From Aestuariibacter sp. A3R04 (GTDB lineage: Bacteria > Pseudomonadota > Gammaproteobacteria > Enterobacterales > Alteromonadaceae), in assembly GCF_018860805.1 (NCBI RefSeq), contig NZ_JAHKQR010000011.1:986366-1050365 (forward strand): a stretch of DNA of 64,000 nt, given 5' to 3'. Shown here piece after piece: positions 43,945-53,332 of this stretch (its first letter is position 1; every line of letters begins with the position of its first letter). Below the pieces are notes generated by a model. The model ran no database searches and had not been told where the DNA came from. It saw only the letters and a list, made by a program, of their open reading frames with translations. The translations under genes and the position numbers were made by a program.

Positions 43945-45066
43945 CTATTGGAGTACCTTGGACAAACTGGCAAGGCAGTGATCTATATTCCTGTCTTTGC
44001 ACGCATAGCCCATTAATCCAATTCGCCATACTTTTCCGGCAAGTGCGCCTAATCCCGCACCGATTTCAAGATTAAAATCACGCAGTAACTGGCCACGAAC
44101 TTCACCGTCATCAACACCATCAGGAATCACTACCACATTTAGTTGGGGCAAGCGATAACCAGTGTCCACAGCCATTTCTAACCCCAATGCTGCTAAACCA
44201 TCACGTAGTTTCTCATGTCCTGTTTGATGGCGTTGCCAGGCATTTTCCAAGCCTTCCTCTTTCAACATAAGCAGCGACTCATGCAACGCATACACACTGT
44301 TCACTGGTGCCGTATGATGATACGCTCGTTTACCACCTTGGCCCCAGTATCCCACAATGAGATTCATATCGAGGAACCAACTTTGAACCGGATGGCTCCG
44401 GTTTTGGATAACAGATACTGCCCGCTCACTGAAAGAGATCGGTGATAAGCCTGGCACACAACTGAGACACTTTTGAGATCCGGAATAGATAGCATCAATT
44501 CCCCACCCATCTACATCAACCTCAATACCGCCAAGCGAGGTGACTGCATCAACGATGGTAAGACAGTTAAATTGTTGTGCCAAGTGACAAAGGGAAGCAG
44601 CGTCATTGCGCACACCCGTGGATGTTTCAGCGTGAACAAAAGCAAGAATTTTGCTGTCAGGGTTCGCTTTCAATGTATCTTCAACCGCGTTGAGATCAGT
44701 TTGTGTACCCCATTGATTTTCAACGACTACAGCCCGACCGCCACAACGGGTTACATTTTCAACCATGCGACGGCCAAACACACCGTTAATACAAACCACC
44801 ACTTTATCGCCAGGCTCAACGAGATTCACAAAACAAGCTTCCATACCAGCTGAACCTGGCGCAGAGATGGGCATGGTTAATGGGTTTTCCGTTTTAAAGG
44901 CGTATTGCAGCAGTGATTTGGTTTCATCCATAAGGTCGATGAATAGTGGATCCAAATGTCCTAAGGTGGAGCGCCCTAAGGCATTGAGTACTCGCGGGGG
45001 CACATCTGAAGGGCCCGGCCCCATTAGAGTGCGCTCCGGGGGAATAAAAGAAGCTGGTAGAGTCAT
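43945..45066 (-). CDS. class V aminotransferase (alanine/serine-glyoxylate type)
   Basis: This encodes 373 residues. It is a pyridoxal-phosphate enzyme of the alanine-glyoxylate/serine-glyoxylate group: ERTLMGPGPSDVPPRVLNAL at the N-terminus, APGSAGMEACFVNLVEPGDK, VHAETSTGV, IVDAVTSLGGIEVDVDGWGI, and the Schiff-base lysine in YSGSQKCLSCVPGLSP. The product is likely glycine plus pyruvate or hydroxypyruvate, and the bacterial relative PucG acts in purine degradation. No purine catabolic genes are adjacent. It ends 48 bases from the convergent DUF3307 gene. The substrate pair cannot be fixed from sequence. Confidence 0.88.
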   Translation of the reverse strand: MTLPASFIPPERTLMGPGPSDVPPRVLNALGRSTLGHLDPLFIDLMDETKSLLQYAFKTENPLTMPISAPGSAGMEACFVNLVEPGDKVVVCINGVFGRRMVENVTRCGGRAVVVENQWGTQTDLNAVEDTLKANPDSKILAFVHAETSTGVRNDAASLCHLAQQFNCLTIVDAVTSLGGIEVDVDGWGIDAIYSGSQKCLSCVPGLSPISFSERAVSVIQNRSHPVQSWFLDMNLIVGYWGQGGKRAYHHTAPVNSVYALHESLLMLKEEGLENAWQRHQTGHEKLRDGLAALGLEMAVDTGYRLPQLNVVVIPDGVDDGEVRGQLLRDFNLEIGAGLGALAGKVWRIGLMGYACKDRNIDHCLASLSKVLQ

Positions 45067-45332
45067 ATCGAATTCCTGTCTTGCCTGTCAAAGGGTAGTA
45101 TCATTGTGGCACCCTGTCGCAGACGGTACAATCGTACCATGACCACTATAACTAATATGAATGGCTACTTTCGGCTACATATATTTTATGAGGGTGTATA
45201 CTGACATATATGATCACAGCTTGATCGGAATTAACCCTATGATTTTTATTCAGCGGTGGTAAAATAAAGATACTTGAGGAAGTTTTTGTACTTTCCCACT
45301 ATTTTTTGTTTATAAAGTGAGCGGTTTTGATC
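45067..45332. other. intergenic stretch without a gene
   Basis: AT-rich. It should hold the aminotransferase promoter on the minus strand and the region upstream of the candidate small RNA on the plus strand. I see no open frame of note; GGAAG (45282-45286) faces CTTTCC a few bases on and could make a weak hairpin. Confidence 0.4.
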
Positions 45333-45450
45333 TATAGTATGGATCCCAGTGAAATATTTAACGGGTAACCTCTCCCTTTTAATAGTTAGCGCACGGCTCA
45401 GCAATGAGCCATTCCCCTAAGCCCGGAACGAAAGTTCTGGGCATTTTTTA
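45333..45450 (+). ncRNA. candidate small RNA with its own promoter and terminator
   Basis: A -10-like TATAGT (45333-45338) with a weak -35 region upstream precedes a ~110-base stretch without an open frame. Two hairpins follow: GGCTCA-GCAA-TGAGCC (45395-45410) and GCCCGGAAC-GAAA-GTTCTGGGC (45421-45442), both capped by GNRA loops, the second followed by a run of six T (45444-45449), a typical rho-independent terminator. The plus-strand gene nearest upstream ends 1.4 kb away and no plus gene is downstream. The C/U-rich stretch ACCTCTCCCTTTT (45368-45380) could pair with ribosome sites. A Hfq- or ProQ-bound RNA is plausible; no known family was recognised. Confidence 0.6.
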
Positions 45451-45467
45451 TTCTGAGTCACCTGAGT

Positions 45468-46325
45468 TTACACTTTACGCATAAGTCCTTCCTGCATAGT
45501 GGAAGCAATCAATTCTCCCCGCTGATTAAAAATCTGCCCCTTTACAATTCCCCGGGCGTTACCACTAAACGGGCTTTCTGTAACATACAGTAACCACTCG
45601 TTAAAATTCACCGGTTTGTGAAACCACATAGCATGGTCAATGGTAGCAATTCTAAGATCCCTGTCAGATACTGAAACACCGTGGGGCTGCAACGAAGTAC
45701 TGAGAAAATGATAATCAGATGCATAAGCTAGTGCGGCCTGATTCAATGTTTCACTTCCCGACATGGTTTCTCGTGCCCGTAACCAAATGTATCTTTGAGG
45801 GTCACGCTTTTTAGCTGAAAAGGCATTCACGGCATCGATAGTCCTGATGTCGACAGGCCGATGATAACTAAGTGCTTCGCGCATAGGGCGGGCCAACTTA
45901 TCAAAATTGGCTTCATAAAAGGTAATATCAGATGTCACTTTCTCTGGTGGTAGCACGTCGGGCATAGTGGCAAACTGATGCTCCATGCCCTGCTCTTCCC
46001 GCTGAAAGGAAGCTGTCATATAAAAAATTGTACGACCGTCCTGGACGGCTTTTACACGACGAGTACAAAAACTATTGCCGTCACGCACGACCTCAACATC
46101 GTAAACGACCTGTTTTTTTGCATCACCAGGCAATAAAAAATACGAGTGGAACGAATGAGCAAACCGCCCGGTCTCTACTGTCTTATATGCCGCTGTCAAA
46201 GCCTGCCCCAAAACCTGTCCACCAAACAGTGCTCGAAAACCCAGGTCCCAGCTTTGGGCGCGATAAATGCCATACTCAATGGTTTCAAGTTCCATCAGGG
46301 AAGCAAGTTTTACTTCGCTCATCAT
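45468..46325 (-). CDS. tesB: acyl-CoA thioesterase II
   Basis: This encodes 285 residues, the length of E. coli TesB (286). It is a double hot-dog protein that hydrolyses acyl-CoAs. Parts include LGFRALFGGQVLGQALTAAY in the first hot dog, FAHSFHSYFLLPGD, and IATIDHAMWFHKP (catalytic Asp) with STMQEGLMR (catalytic Gln) in the second. The ATG at 46325 overlaps the kinase stop (ATGA); a second ATG follows directly. It is the last gene of the run rlmJ, kinase, tesB, all joined by 4-base overlaps. The physiological acyl-CoA substrate is unknown. Confidence 0.95.
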   Translation of the reverse strand: MMSEVKLASLMELETIEYGIYRAQSWDLGFRALFGGQVLGQALTAAYKTVETGRFAHSFHSYFLLPGDAKKQVVYDVEVVRDGNSFCTRRVKAVQDGRTIFYMTASFQREEQGMEHQFATMPDVLPPEKVTSDITFYEANFDKLARPMREALSYHRPVDIRTIDAVNAFSAKKRDPQRYIWLRARETMSGSETLNQAALAYASDYHFLSTSLQPHGVSVSDRDLRIATIDHAMWFHKPVNFNEWLLYVTESPFSGNARGIVKGQIFNQRGELIASTMQEGLMRKV

Positions 46326-48169
46326 TCGTTTGTCGTCTCTGTAAATACTAATTTAGGATTCCGGGGGTAGTATTTTTCCGGAAGTTGTGCCCGGTGTTCG
46401 AAATACCGGGTGTCTTTATATGGCAATTTCATAAATCCTGAAATGCCCAAACCGTCGATGTCAGGCACCGCTTCAACAAGCTGCCCTAACAGTGCGGTGA
46501 ACTCTTCCTTTTTGTCGTGATCCAATAACTTATAATAACTGTGAATTTTAAGGTGACGTGGCAGCGCTTCAAAAATGACGCAACCAGTGTGATGAATAGC
46601 GTTTAATTGCTTTAAAATGGCCATCATGGTGTCTGGCAATTTTAACAACTCATCAGGGTCATCACCATCTTCAAAATAAGAATGAATTCGACTACTATCA
46701 GAAGATAGGGGCAACTTTGACAATTCAAAGGGGATAACACAGCTGGTTGTCGGAATAAATGGTACATCTGGAGCGTCTCTCTCCAGATGTAACGTATCTT
46801 TTGCATTGAACAGACAACACTTAAATATGCCCTTTCGATGAATCGCTCTTGCCAGGGTAATAACATTATTTACCGCCTGCTCAAAGGCCGCTTTCTTGGA
46901 TTTATCATGTAAGTTTAAACTTGAATCAACGTAAATACCGTCAGGCATCCAGCGAATGGCAATGCCGCCGACTACCGGATATTTCCCAAGACGTGATACT
47001 GCGGCAACAAAACCCTTTTCCGTCTCTCCCATGCCTTGCAGATAATTTTTGTAATAGCGGTCAAATTGCGCATCGTTAATGTATTTAAGTGCGCCAAGGG
47101 CATCTGTTGATATTTCCCGTAAAAAAGACTTGCGAGAGCTATACACCACAGTTTCAATGTCTTCTGGCTCGCAGGCAAGCCACGTAGGGATCATGGCCGT
47201 ATAGTCTGGTGGCTGGTCCGAAGCGAAAACAATTTGCTTCAACACGTGCAGGTGATTGAAGAAATAATCGCCACCGAGACGCTGACGGATAGGATCATCA
47301 TCAAGCATATAAGAAAGAATACTTGCCAACATTTTAGGAAGCCCCAAAGAGGATGGCGTAATGACTTTCCTACCAAAACGACTGGATTGCCCCGAAGCAA
47401 GCGCATAGAGGGTACTTGCCAGTCCTTGCTCGTCAAATCGCGGTGACGACAATGCTCCGTTAAGTTGCTCGTCACCAATAAAATATACGTCTCCAAGACG
47501 CGCATTTGTCTGTTGCAGATCGCCTGACATTAAATCCATGACATTATTTTCAACGCTTTGTCCATCGCTGTCTAACTGTGCAAACACAGAAGACCCCCAG
47601 TCGATGAGAGCAACCTGCTCTAACGCTGGGTCCCATACGAGATTAGAAGGCTTTATGTCACCGTGAACCACTGGCTTGCTATGACCATCGCCACAGCGCC
47701 GTAAACTCAGCAACACCTCACCTATTTGTACGGCAATTTTAACGATGATACGCGCTGGTAACGGCCCGTTGTCGAGACTAACTCTCTCGAGATCCTGCCC
47801 TTTGGCCCTCATCATTACCAGAATGGCCTGTTTTCCTACCAACTGGAATTCACGCAGGCCCGGTACATAAGGGTGCGCGACTTGAGAAAGCATAAAGGCT
47901 TCTTCTTCAAGCCGGTCTTGAACATGTTGAGGTAAATTGACTCTGGAAAATTTGAAGACGAGAGATTCGTTGTCCGGCGAAATCCCCCCAAAAACAAAGC
48001 CAAAAGCCCCTTTGCCAATAAGCGTAATGGCACTAAAGCCCAGTGACTCCAGTTGTTTCTTACACAACTCCACCCAATCCCGCAGTTTTTGCGCATCTTC
48101 ATGAGAAAGCAAATAGACCGACTGATCGTCGGGAATGTAAAAATGCTTTAAACCACGGGGACTACTCAT
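46322..48169 (-). CDS. Ser/Thr protein kinase-like protein
   Basis: This encodes 615 residues. A kinase fold occupies about 40-310: glycine loop LIGKGAFGFVFGG (50-62), ATP lysine in LVFKFSR, catalytic loop VVHGDIKPSNLVW (HGD for the usual HRD) and the metal motif ALIDWGSS (DWG for DFG). All essential Asp and Lys positions are kept, so an active kinase is likely. The C-terminal ~300 residues are not a known sensor domain to me, and no membrane helix is present, so it is cytoplasmic. It overlaps rlmJ upstream and tesB downstream by 4 bases. No matching phosphatase is in the window. Confidence 0.8.
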   Translation of the reverse strand: MSSPRGLKHFYIPDDQSVYLLSHEDAQKLRDWVELCKKQLESLGFSAITLIGKGAFGFVFGGISPDNESLVFKFSRVNLPQHVQDRLEEEAFMLSQVAHPYVPGLREFQLVGKQAILVMMRAKGQDLERVSLDNGPLPARIIVKIAVQIGEVLLSLRRCGDGHSKPVVHGDIKPSNLVWDPALEQVALIDWGSSVFAQLDSDGQSVENNVMDLMSGDLQQTNARLGDVYFIGDEQLNGALSSPRFDEQGLASTLYALASGQSSRFGRKVITPSSLGLPKMLASILSYMLDDDPIRQRLGGDYFFNHLHVLKQIVFASDQPPDYTAMIPTWLACEPEDIETVVYSSRKSFLREISTDALGALKYINDAQFDRYYKNYLQGMGETEKGFVAAVSRLGKYPVVGGIAIRWMPDGIYVDSSLNLHDKSKKAAFEQAVNNVITLARAIHRKGIFKCCLFNAKDTLHLERDAPDVPFIPTTSCVIPFELSKLPLSSDSSRIHSYFEDGDDPDELLKLPDTMMAILKQLNAIHHTGCVIFEALPRHLKIHSYYKLLDHDKKEEFTALLGQLVEAVPDIDGLGISGFMKLPYKDTRYFEHRAQLPEKYYPRNPKLVFTETTNE

Positions 48170-49023
48170 GAGTTGGATTCTTTTTTGACCCAGTTAATCG
48201 TACTGCTGACGCTCGGGCCTAGATGCTTGCTCACTTCGTCAAGCGCTTCGTGTAGTTGTGCATCGAGTTGCCAGGGAGGATTAATGACCATTACACCAGA
48301 GCCGTACATACCAGTATCGAGATGTTTGTCAGCAACGCGTAATTCTGCCGTAAATGAGGTTTTTCCAACATTGGATAAACCACTAACCATTGCTTCGCTT
48401 GCTCCCGCTTTACGGCCGGCCCGACCGGATAGTAACGGATACCAAAGTACAATTTGTGCCGCCGCCCACCGCTGCAAAATTTTTCGGATAGTAGTGGGAA
48501 TTGCCTCGTATTCGTTCAGGCGCTCGTAGGGGGGATCTATCAATATTGCCCCCCGTTTCGCGCTCGGCGGCGTGAGGGCAATTACGCCTTCTAGCCCATC
48601 CCTGTGATGTACATGGGTATTACCTTTGGCCACGCCGCGAATCACTTGAGTAAGTACTTCAGATTCAGTCGGATGAAGTTCCATAAAATGCGCATTGTCC
48701 TGAGCCCGCAATGCGTTCGCCGCGAGAAGTGGAGAACCGGCATATTGCAAATTTTCCCAGTGAGGCGTCATCGCGTCAAGGTAGCCGCTAAGGAGAGACG
48801 ATTGCGGATTAATTCCCGCCAAGGGAACAAACCCTGTCTCAAACTCTCGGTTTTTCTGCATTTGTTCGCCCGTTAGGGCATAACACCCTGCCCCTGCATG
48901 AGTATCGTAAACCGTGAAGGGCTTTTCTTTTTTCTTCAGATAATTAATAACACCGAGCCAACACAAATGTTTAATTACATCAGCGTGATTTCCAGCGTGA
49001 AAGGCGTGTAGATAGCTAAGCAC
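48166..49023 (-). CDS. rlmJ: 23S rRNA (adenine2030-N6)-methyltransferase
   Basis: This encodes 285 residues from GTG 49023, since E. coli RlmJ begins MLSYRHSFHAGNHADVLKH and this protein reads VLSYLHAFHAGNHADVIKHL; the frame continues to 49164 inside the bkd E2 gene, with an ATG at 49059. It makes m6A2030 in 23S rRNA. Motifs include TVYDTHAGAGCYAL (SAM) and GAILIDPPYERLNEY (DPPY catalytic motif). C-terminal part GMYGSGVMVINPPWQLDA matches the family. It is followed by the kinase with an ATGA overlap. Confidence 0.93.
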   Translation of the reverse strand: MLSYLHAFHAGNHADVIKHLCWLGVINYLKKKEKPFTVYDTHAGAGCYALTGEQMQKNREFETGFVPLAGINPQSSLLSGYLDAMTPHWENLQYAGSPLLAANALRAQDNAHFMELHPTESEVLTQVIRGVAKGNTHVHHRDGLEGVIALTPPSAKRGAILIDPPYERLNEYEAIPTTIRKILQRWAAAQIVLWYPLLSGRAGRKAGASEAMVSGLSNVGKTSFTAELRVADKHLDTGMYGSGVMVINPPWQLDAQLHEALDEVSKHLGPSVSSTINWVKKESNS

Positions 49024-49112
49024 ACAAAACTCATATAAAGACAAATTGATGTGAACCATTGTAACGCGCCAACATGATAACGAACAGAGGCCCATTGGCC
49101 TCCAAATCGTAC

Positions 49113-50747
49113 TTACTTTAGAAACATTAGCATTTTGTCCGGTTCGTGCAGATATTCCATCCACCTGTTGTTAAACCTGACCATGGTGGCGCCGTCTATA
49201 AAACGGTGATCTGCAGACCAGTTTACGTGCATGATATGCTGCGCAATCACGCTGCCATCAGTGCTAAAGCGCGGTAGTTTTTGCGTTTTACCCAATGCAA
49301 CAATCGCGGCTTCAGGCATATTGATGACCGGTGTGGCTGTTATTCCACCCAATACACCAATATTGGAAATAGAAATGGTTCCTCCCTTAAGGCTTTCGCC
49401 AGGCAATTTCCCTTCACGCGCTAAACCAATCAATGTTTGTAGTTCAATGGCGATATCAAGCAATGATAAATCCTGTACCCGTTTGATATTAGGTACCAGC
49501 AATCCCATTTTACTGTCCACGGCAAAACCAATATTGTGATCCGAGAAGTATTGTAGAGCAGTGCCATCATCGCTAAGCTGGGCATTGACAATTGGAAACT
49601 CGGTAAGCGCAAGGGAAAGAGATTTAATAAAAAACGGCATAAAGCTGAGTTTTACATCCCGCTTTTCAAACGCTGGTTTTAGTTTTTTCCGCAAGGACAT
49701 GAGCGCATCCATTTGCAATTCATCACTAACGGTAAAATGGGGAATAGTTTTAGCTGAGGCCACCATTTGACGAGCCATGGCAGCCTGGATACCTTTCACT
49801 TTTACAGTGCGCCCCACTCCTGTGTTTTTTTGGCTGATTGGCTTTTTCGGAAGGTGTGCGGTTTTGACTTCGTCATGTGTGTCACTCCCTACTCTTAATT
49901 CTATTGCTGCGGCAACATCTGCTTTCAACACCCGCCCTTTTTTACCAGTGCCTACAATATCTGACAAGACGACCCCTTGTTCCCTGGCCATACGACGTAC
50001 AGCGGGGCTAGCCATTGTTTTACCAGGTCGAATATAAACGGGTTCAAACTGACCTTCACTGCCACCATGACTTAGCTGACTACTGTTTTGAACTTGTTTA
50101 TCGCAAGCAATATCACAAGACTGACCGTCACTTTTTTTATCTTGCGTCACATGATCTGCAATGGAACTATCACTGGCGGCAATGGAAAACAGAGGTTTGT
50201 GAACTGCCGCCACTTCCCCTTGTTGATAGTAGCGTTTGACAACCACCCCTGCGTGCTTCGCTGGTATTTCCACTACCGCTTTGTCCGTCATCACTTCCAC
50301 GACTACCGCATCTTCTTCTATCTGTTCACCCTCTTCTACGTGCCATTTGACAATCTCGCATTCAACAATACCTTCACCAATATCCGGTAAAAGGAAATCC
50401 TCAACTGACAGCGCGTTGTTTGTGTCATTATCCTGCTTTTCTGCTGTGGGGACGACCGGTTGACTGTCATTGTTATGAGCAGATTTTTCCTGCGTTGTGG
50501 TCATTGCACCAGACAGTTCCATACTAAATAGCGGGGCGTGGACTTTTGCAATATCCCCTGGCTTATAAAACAATTGCTTGACCACACCACTGTACATTGC
50601 CGGAATTTGTACCGTTGCTTTGTCCGTCATTACTTCAGCTACAGGTTGGTCTTCTTCTATTAGTTCCCCCTCGGCTACCAGCCACGCTAAGAGTTCACAT
50701 TCAACAATGCCCTCTCCAATATCGGGTAAAATAAAATCTGTAATCAT
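49113..50747 (-). CDS. bkdB: branched-chain 2-oxoacid dehydrogenase E2 (lipoyl acyltransferase)
   Basis: This encodes 544 residues. Two lipoyl domains (about 2-78 and 116-195) carry MTDKATVQIP and MTDKAVVEIP with the lipoylated lysines. Pro/Ser/Thr-poor linkers follow, then a peripheral subunit-binding domain (MASPAVRRMAREQGVVLSDI...GKKGRVLKADV) and the catalytic domain ending HVNWSADHRFIDGATMVRF with the HxxxDG active site. It transfers acyl groups from E1 to CoA in leucine, isoleucine and valine degradation. Two lipoyl domains is a bit unusual for bacterial BCKDH E2, which often has one. It follows E1-beta by 11 bases. Confidence 0.93.
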   Translation of the reverse strand: MITDFILPDIGEGIVECELLAWLVAEGELIEEDQPVAEVMTDKATVQIPAMYSGVVKQLFYKPGDIAKVHAPLFSMELSGAMTTTQEKSAHNNDSQPVVPTAEKQDNDTNNALSVEDFLLPDIGEGIVECEIVKWHVEEGEQIEEDAVVVEVMTDKAVVEIPAKHAGVVVKRYYQQGEVAAVHKPLFSIAASDSSIADHVTQDKKSDGQSCDIACDKQVQNSSQLSHGGSEGQFEPVYIRPGKTMASPAVRRMAREQGVVLSDIVGTGKKGRVLKADVAAAIELRVGSDTHDEVKTAHLPKKPISQKNTGVGRTVKVKGIQAAMARQMVASAKTIPHFTVSDELQMDALMSLRKKLKPAFEKRDVKLSFMPFFIKSLSLALTEFPIVNAQLSDDGTALQYFSDHNIGFAVDSKMGLLVPNIKRVQDLSLLDIAIELQTLIGLAREGKLPGESLKGGTISISNIGVLGGITATPVINMPEAAIVALGKTQKLPRFSTDGSVIAQHIMHVNWSADHRFIDGATMVRFNNRWMEYLHEPDKMLMFLK

Positions 50748-50758
50748 TATCTAACCCC

Positions 50759-51736
50759 TTAATAATGCATTGTGCGGATAATCGCTTCATAGGTTTTCGT
50801 TTCGTCTGGCATATATTCCTTTTCATGTGCCAACGGAAAGGGCGTATCCAAACCACAAACCCTGGCGATGGGCGCTTCAAGGTACAGAAAACACTTATCT
50901 TGAATAGTCGTAGCTATTTCTGCAGCAAAGCCGCCGGTCATGGGCGCCTCGTGGTTTATTAGCAGTCTGTTGGTTTTCATCACTGACTCAATCACTGTTT
51001 CTGCATCCCAAGGCGCAATACTGCGCAAATCAATGATTTCACACGTTATCCCTTCTTCCAGTGCGCGTTCTGAAGCCCTTTGCAATATTTCAACTTGTGC
51101 TCCCCAACCCACCAAGGTTATGTCTTCGCCTTCTTGAACAATATCGGCCTTGCCCAAGGGGAGTTCATAGTCATCTTCAGGAACATCACATACCGAAGCA
51201 CGGTAAAGACGCTTAGGCTCCATAAACAACACAGGGTTATCGTCTCTAATCGAGGCTAACAGCAACCCCTTTGCCTGATAAGGGTTACGCGGTACCACAA
51301 TGCGAAGGCCCGGGCAATGTGCAAAAAAGGCTTCCGGAGACTGGCTGTGGTAATGCCCACCAGCAATTCCCCCTCCATAGGGCGTACGAATAGTCAGAGT
51401 GCCGCAACTGAATTGGCCTCCCGAACGGTAGCGAAATTTAGCTGTTTCATTGACGATTTGATCGAATGCTGGAAATATATAATCAGCGAATTGGATTTCT
51501 GCCACGGGAAAGGCTCCCTGTGCCGCGAGACCGTTGGCAAAACCAATAATTCCCTGCTCAGTAAGCGGAGTATTAAAGCACCGGCCCTTGCCAAACTTTT
51601 CCTGTAAATGACTGGTTGCCCGAAACACACCTCCAAAATGGCCGACGTCTTCGCCCAGCACCAATACCTTGTCGTTTTGTATCATCGCAGTAATTAGCGC
51701 ATTGTTCACCGCCTGAAGAAGATTCATTTGTGCCAT
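50759..51736 (-). CDS. bkdA2: branched-chain 2-oxoacid dehydrogenase E1 beta
   Basis: This encodes 325 residues from ATG 51736, which overlaps the E1-alpha TAA (TAATG); the frame continues upstream to 51826 within E1-alpha. This transketolase-type subunit starts [58 protein letters not shown], and [20 protein letters not shown] are conserved E1-beta stretches. With E1-alpha it decarboxylates branched 2-oxoacids using thiamine diphosphate. Order alpha-beta-E2 is the standard one; no E3 follows. Confidence 0.94.
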   Translation of the reverse strand: MAQMNLLQAVNNALITAMIQNDKVLVLGEDVGHFGGVFRATSHLQEKFGKGRCFNTPLTEQGIIGFANGLAAQGAFPVAEIQFADYIFPAFDQIVNETAKFRYRSGGQFSCGTLTIRTPYGGGIAGGHYHSQSPEAFFAHCPGLRIVVPRNPYQAKGLLLASIRDDNPVLFMEPKRLYRASVCDVPEDDYELPLGKADIVQEGEDITLVGWGAQVEILQRASERALEEGITCEIIDLRSIAPWDAETVIESVMKTNRLLINHEAPMTGGFAAEIATTIQDKCFLYLEAPIARVCGLDTPFPLAHEKEYMPDETKTYEAIIRTMHY

Positions 51737-52923
51737 TACTTCACACTCCCTGACGTTTTCGGATACATCTGAGGATACTGCTTGATATGGCGCTTCAGAC
51801 CATCTAGTTGCTCTTTGAGATGCCAAGGAACGTGATCAAACACATCAGTAACCAAATCATCCACAGGATTTATTTCTACCTTTTCTGCGGTTTTCAATGC
51901 CGCTAATACGTCTTCCCGCATCGTCTGTTGCTTCTTTTCGATACTGTCTTTATCTAACCAACCCTGACTATCTAACCACCGGGTGTAACGCAATACAGGG
52001 TCTCTTTGTTGCCATGTTTCTTCTTCTTTTTTGGAACGATACCCACTGGGATCATCGGAGGTAGAGTGCGCAGCCAGGCGATATGTCATGGCTTCAATTA
52101 ATACAGGTTGCAGGGTGTCCAGAGCAAGTTGTCTGGCTTTCTGTGTAGCAGCATAAACCGCCAATGGATCGTTGCCATCTACACGAATGGTTTTAACACC
52201 ATAGCCTATGCCTCGTGAAGCTATACCATCACCGGCAAATTGCTCTTCTGCAGGTGTTGAAATAGCGTAACCATTGTTTCTACAGAAAAAAATTACCGGG
52301 CAACCCAATACCGCAGCCATGTTCAGCCCAGCGTGAAAATCCCCTTCAGAGGCCGCGCCTTCACCGAAGTAGCACATAGTTACCGCGGATTCGTTAGCCA
52401 TTTTCTGTCCATAAGCAAAACCCGCGGCCTGTGGAATTTGCGTACCCAAGGGGGATGAAATTGTCATGAATCCAAGTGCTTTGTCGCCATAGTGAATGGG
52501 CATTTGTCGCCCTTTATTAGGATCGAGTTTGTTGCTGAACATCTGGTTCATAAATTGTTCAGTACGATATCCCCGCCAGGCTAACGCTCCCTGTTCACGG
52601 TATTGCGACATGATCATATCTTTGTCAAATAGTGCAGCAGCGCTGGCTACAGTGGCCGCCTCTTCACCGGTGGAAGCCAGATAGAAACTAATGCGTCCTT
52701 GGCGTTGTGCCGCAACCATACGCTCATCGAGGATCCGGGTAAACTGCATAACCTCCAAAATGCGTTGCGCTTTTTCTTTTTCCAATACAGGCGCTGTGCT
52801 GTCGTCGTGGACAACACCTTCTGCAGACAGGATTTGCAACATGGGAATGTCAACGAGACCATTCTCAATAATATTTACCTTGTGAGTTACTCTCACTCGG
52901 GCAAGATGGTTTCTGTCTTTCAC
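51736..52923 (-). CDS. bkdA1: branched-chain 2-oxoacid dehydrogenase E1 alpha
   Basis: This encodes 395 residues. The thiamine diphosphate motif reads [20 protein letters not shown]...[11 protein letters not shown] (GDG to NN spacing, here GEG). [20 protein letters not shown] is the phosphorylation-loop-like stretch typical of BCKDH E1-alpha. [18 protein letters not shown] and [14 protein letters not shown] lie earlier. It is the first gene of the bkd operon. Its upstream 400 bases, shared with the divergent subtilase gene, hold two inverted repeats. The E3 subunit is presumably shared with the pyruvate or 2-oxoglutarate complexes elsewhere. Confidence 0.94.
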   Translation of the reverse strand: MKDRNHLARVRVTHKVNIIENGLVDIPMLQILSAEGVVHDDSTAPVLEKEKAQRILEVMQFTRILDERMVAAQRQGRISFYLASTGEEAATVASAAALFDKDMIMSQYREQGALAWRGYRTEQFMNQMFSNKLDPNKGRQMPIHYGDKALGFMTISSPLGTQIPQAAGFAYGQKMANESAVTMCYFGEGAASEGDFHAGLNMAAVLGCPVIFFCRNNGYAISTPAEEQFAGDGIASRGIGYGVKTIRVDGNDPLAVYAATQKARQLALDTLQPVLIEAMTYRLAAHSTSDDPSGYRSKKEEETWQQRDPVLRYTRWLDSQGWLDKDSIEKKQQTMREDVLAALKTAEKVEINPVDDLVTDVFDHVPWHLKEQLDGLKRHIKQYPQMYPKTSGSVK

Positions 52924-53332
52924 GTTTTGTATCCTTCAGTAGTATTCGCCACAGACGTGTTGAATGTAAAATCCATGCTAAAGCTTTCCAGTTGCAAAGA
53001 CCTTGCTTATTGCGAGTTGGTAACAAACGTAGTAAGGATAGATATCACCAAGTTTGAGTGATATCGAAATTATTGTCCTACACATTTAACATTGATTTAA
53101 TTTAAATGTGCTAATCATTTAACGAATTGGTTCGTAATGCGCAATGGGAAAGATTTTTTATGTTTAGCAGGTCTTTTATCATCATGAATCACTGGCATTC
53201 ACAATTTGTTCAGCACCTCAACCTATAATGAAATAATGAATGTCAGAAAAACCTGTGGCTGTACGCCGTATAGCGCTCATTTTAATATAAGCTGGAGACT
53301 GACGGGACCTCGCACATGAATGGGATACTAGA
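52924..53332. promoter_or_regulatory. divergent bkd/subtilase intergenic region with two inverted repeats
   Basis: No gene is seen in these 409 bases. GATATCAC (53041-53048) faces GTGATATC (53058-53065) with 9 bases between; CACATTTAA (53081-53089) faces TTAAATGTG (53102-53110) with 12 between. Both are perfect dyads about 120-190 bases upstream of bkdA1, and could be regulator sites or hairpins in the leader. The regulator is not encoded nearby. Confidence 0.5.

Noticed and set aside
49087-49102. GAGGCC/GGCCTC hairpin after the bkd E2 gene as a terminator
   Set aside because: The stem is only 6 bp and no T-run follows on the minus strand, so termination is doubtful; rlmJ may be partly cotranscribed.
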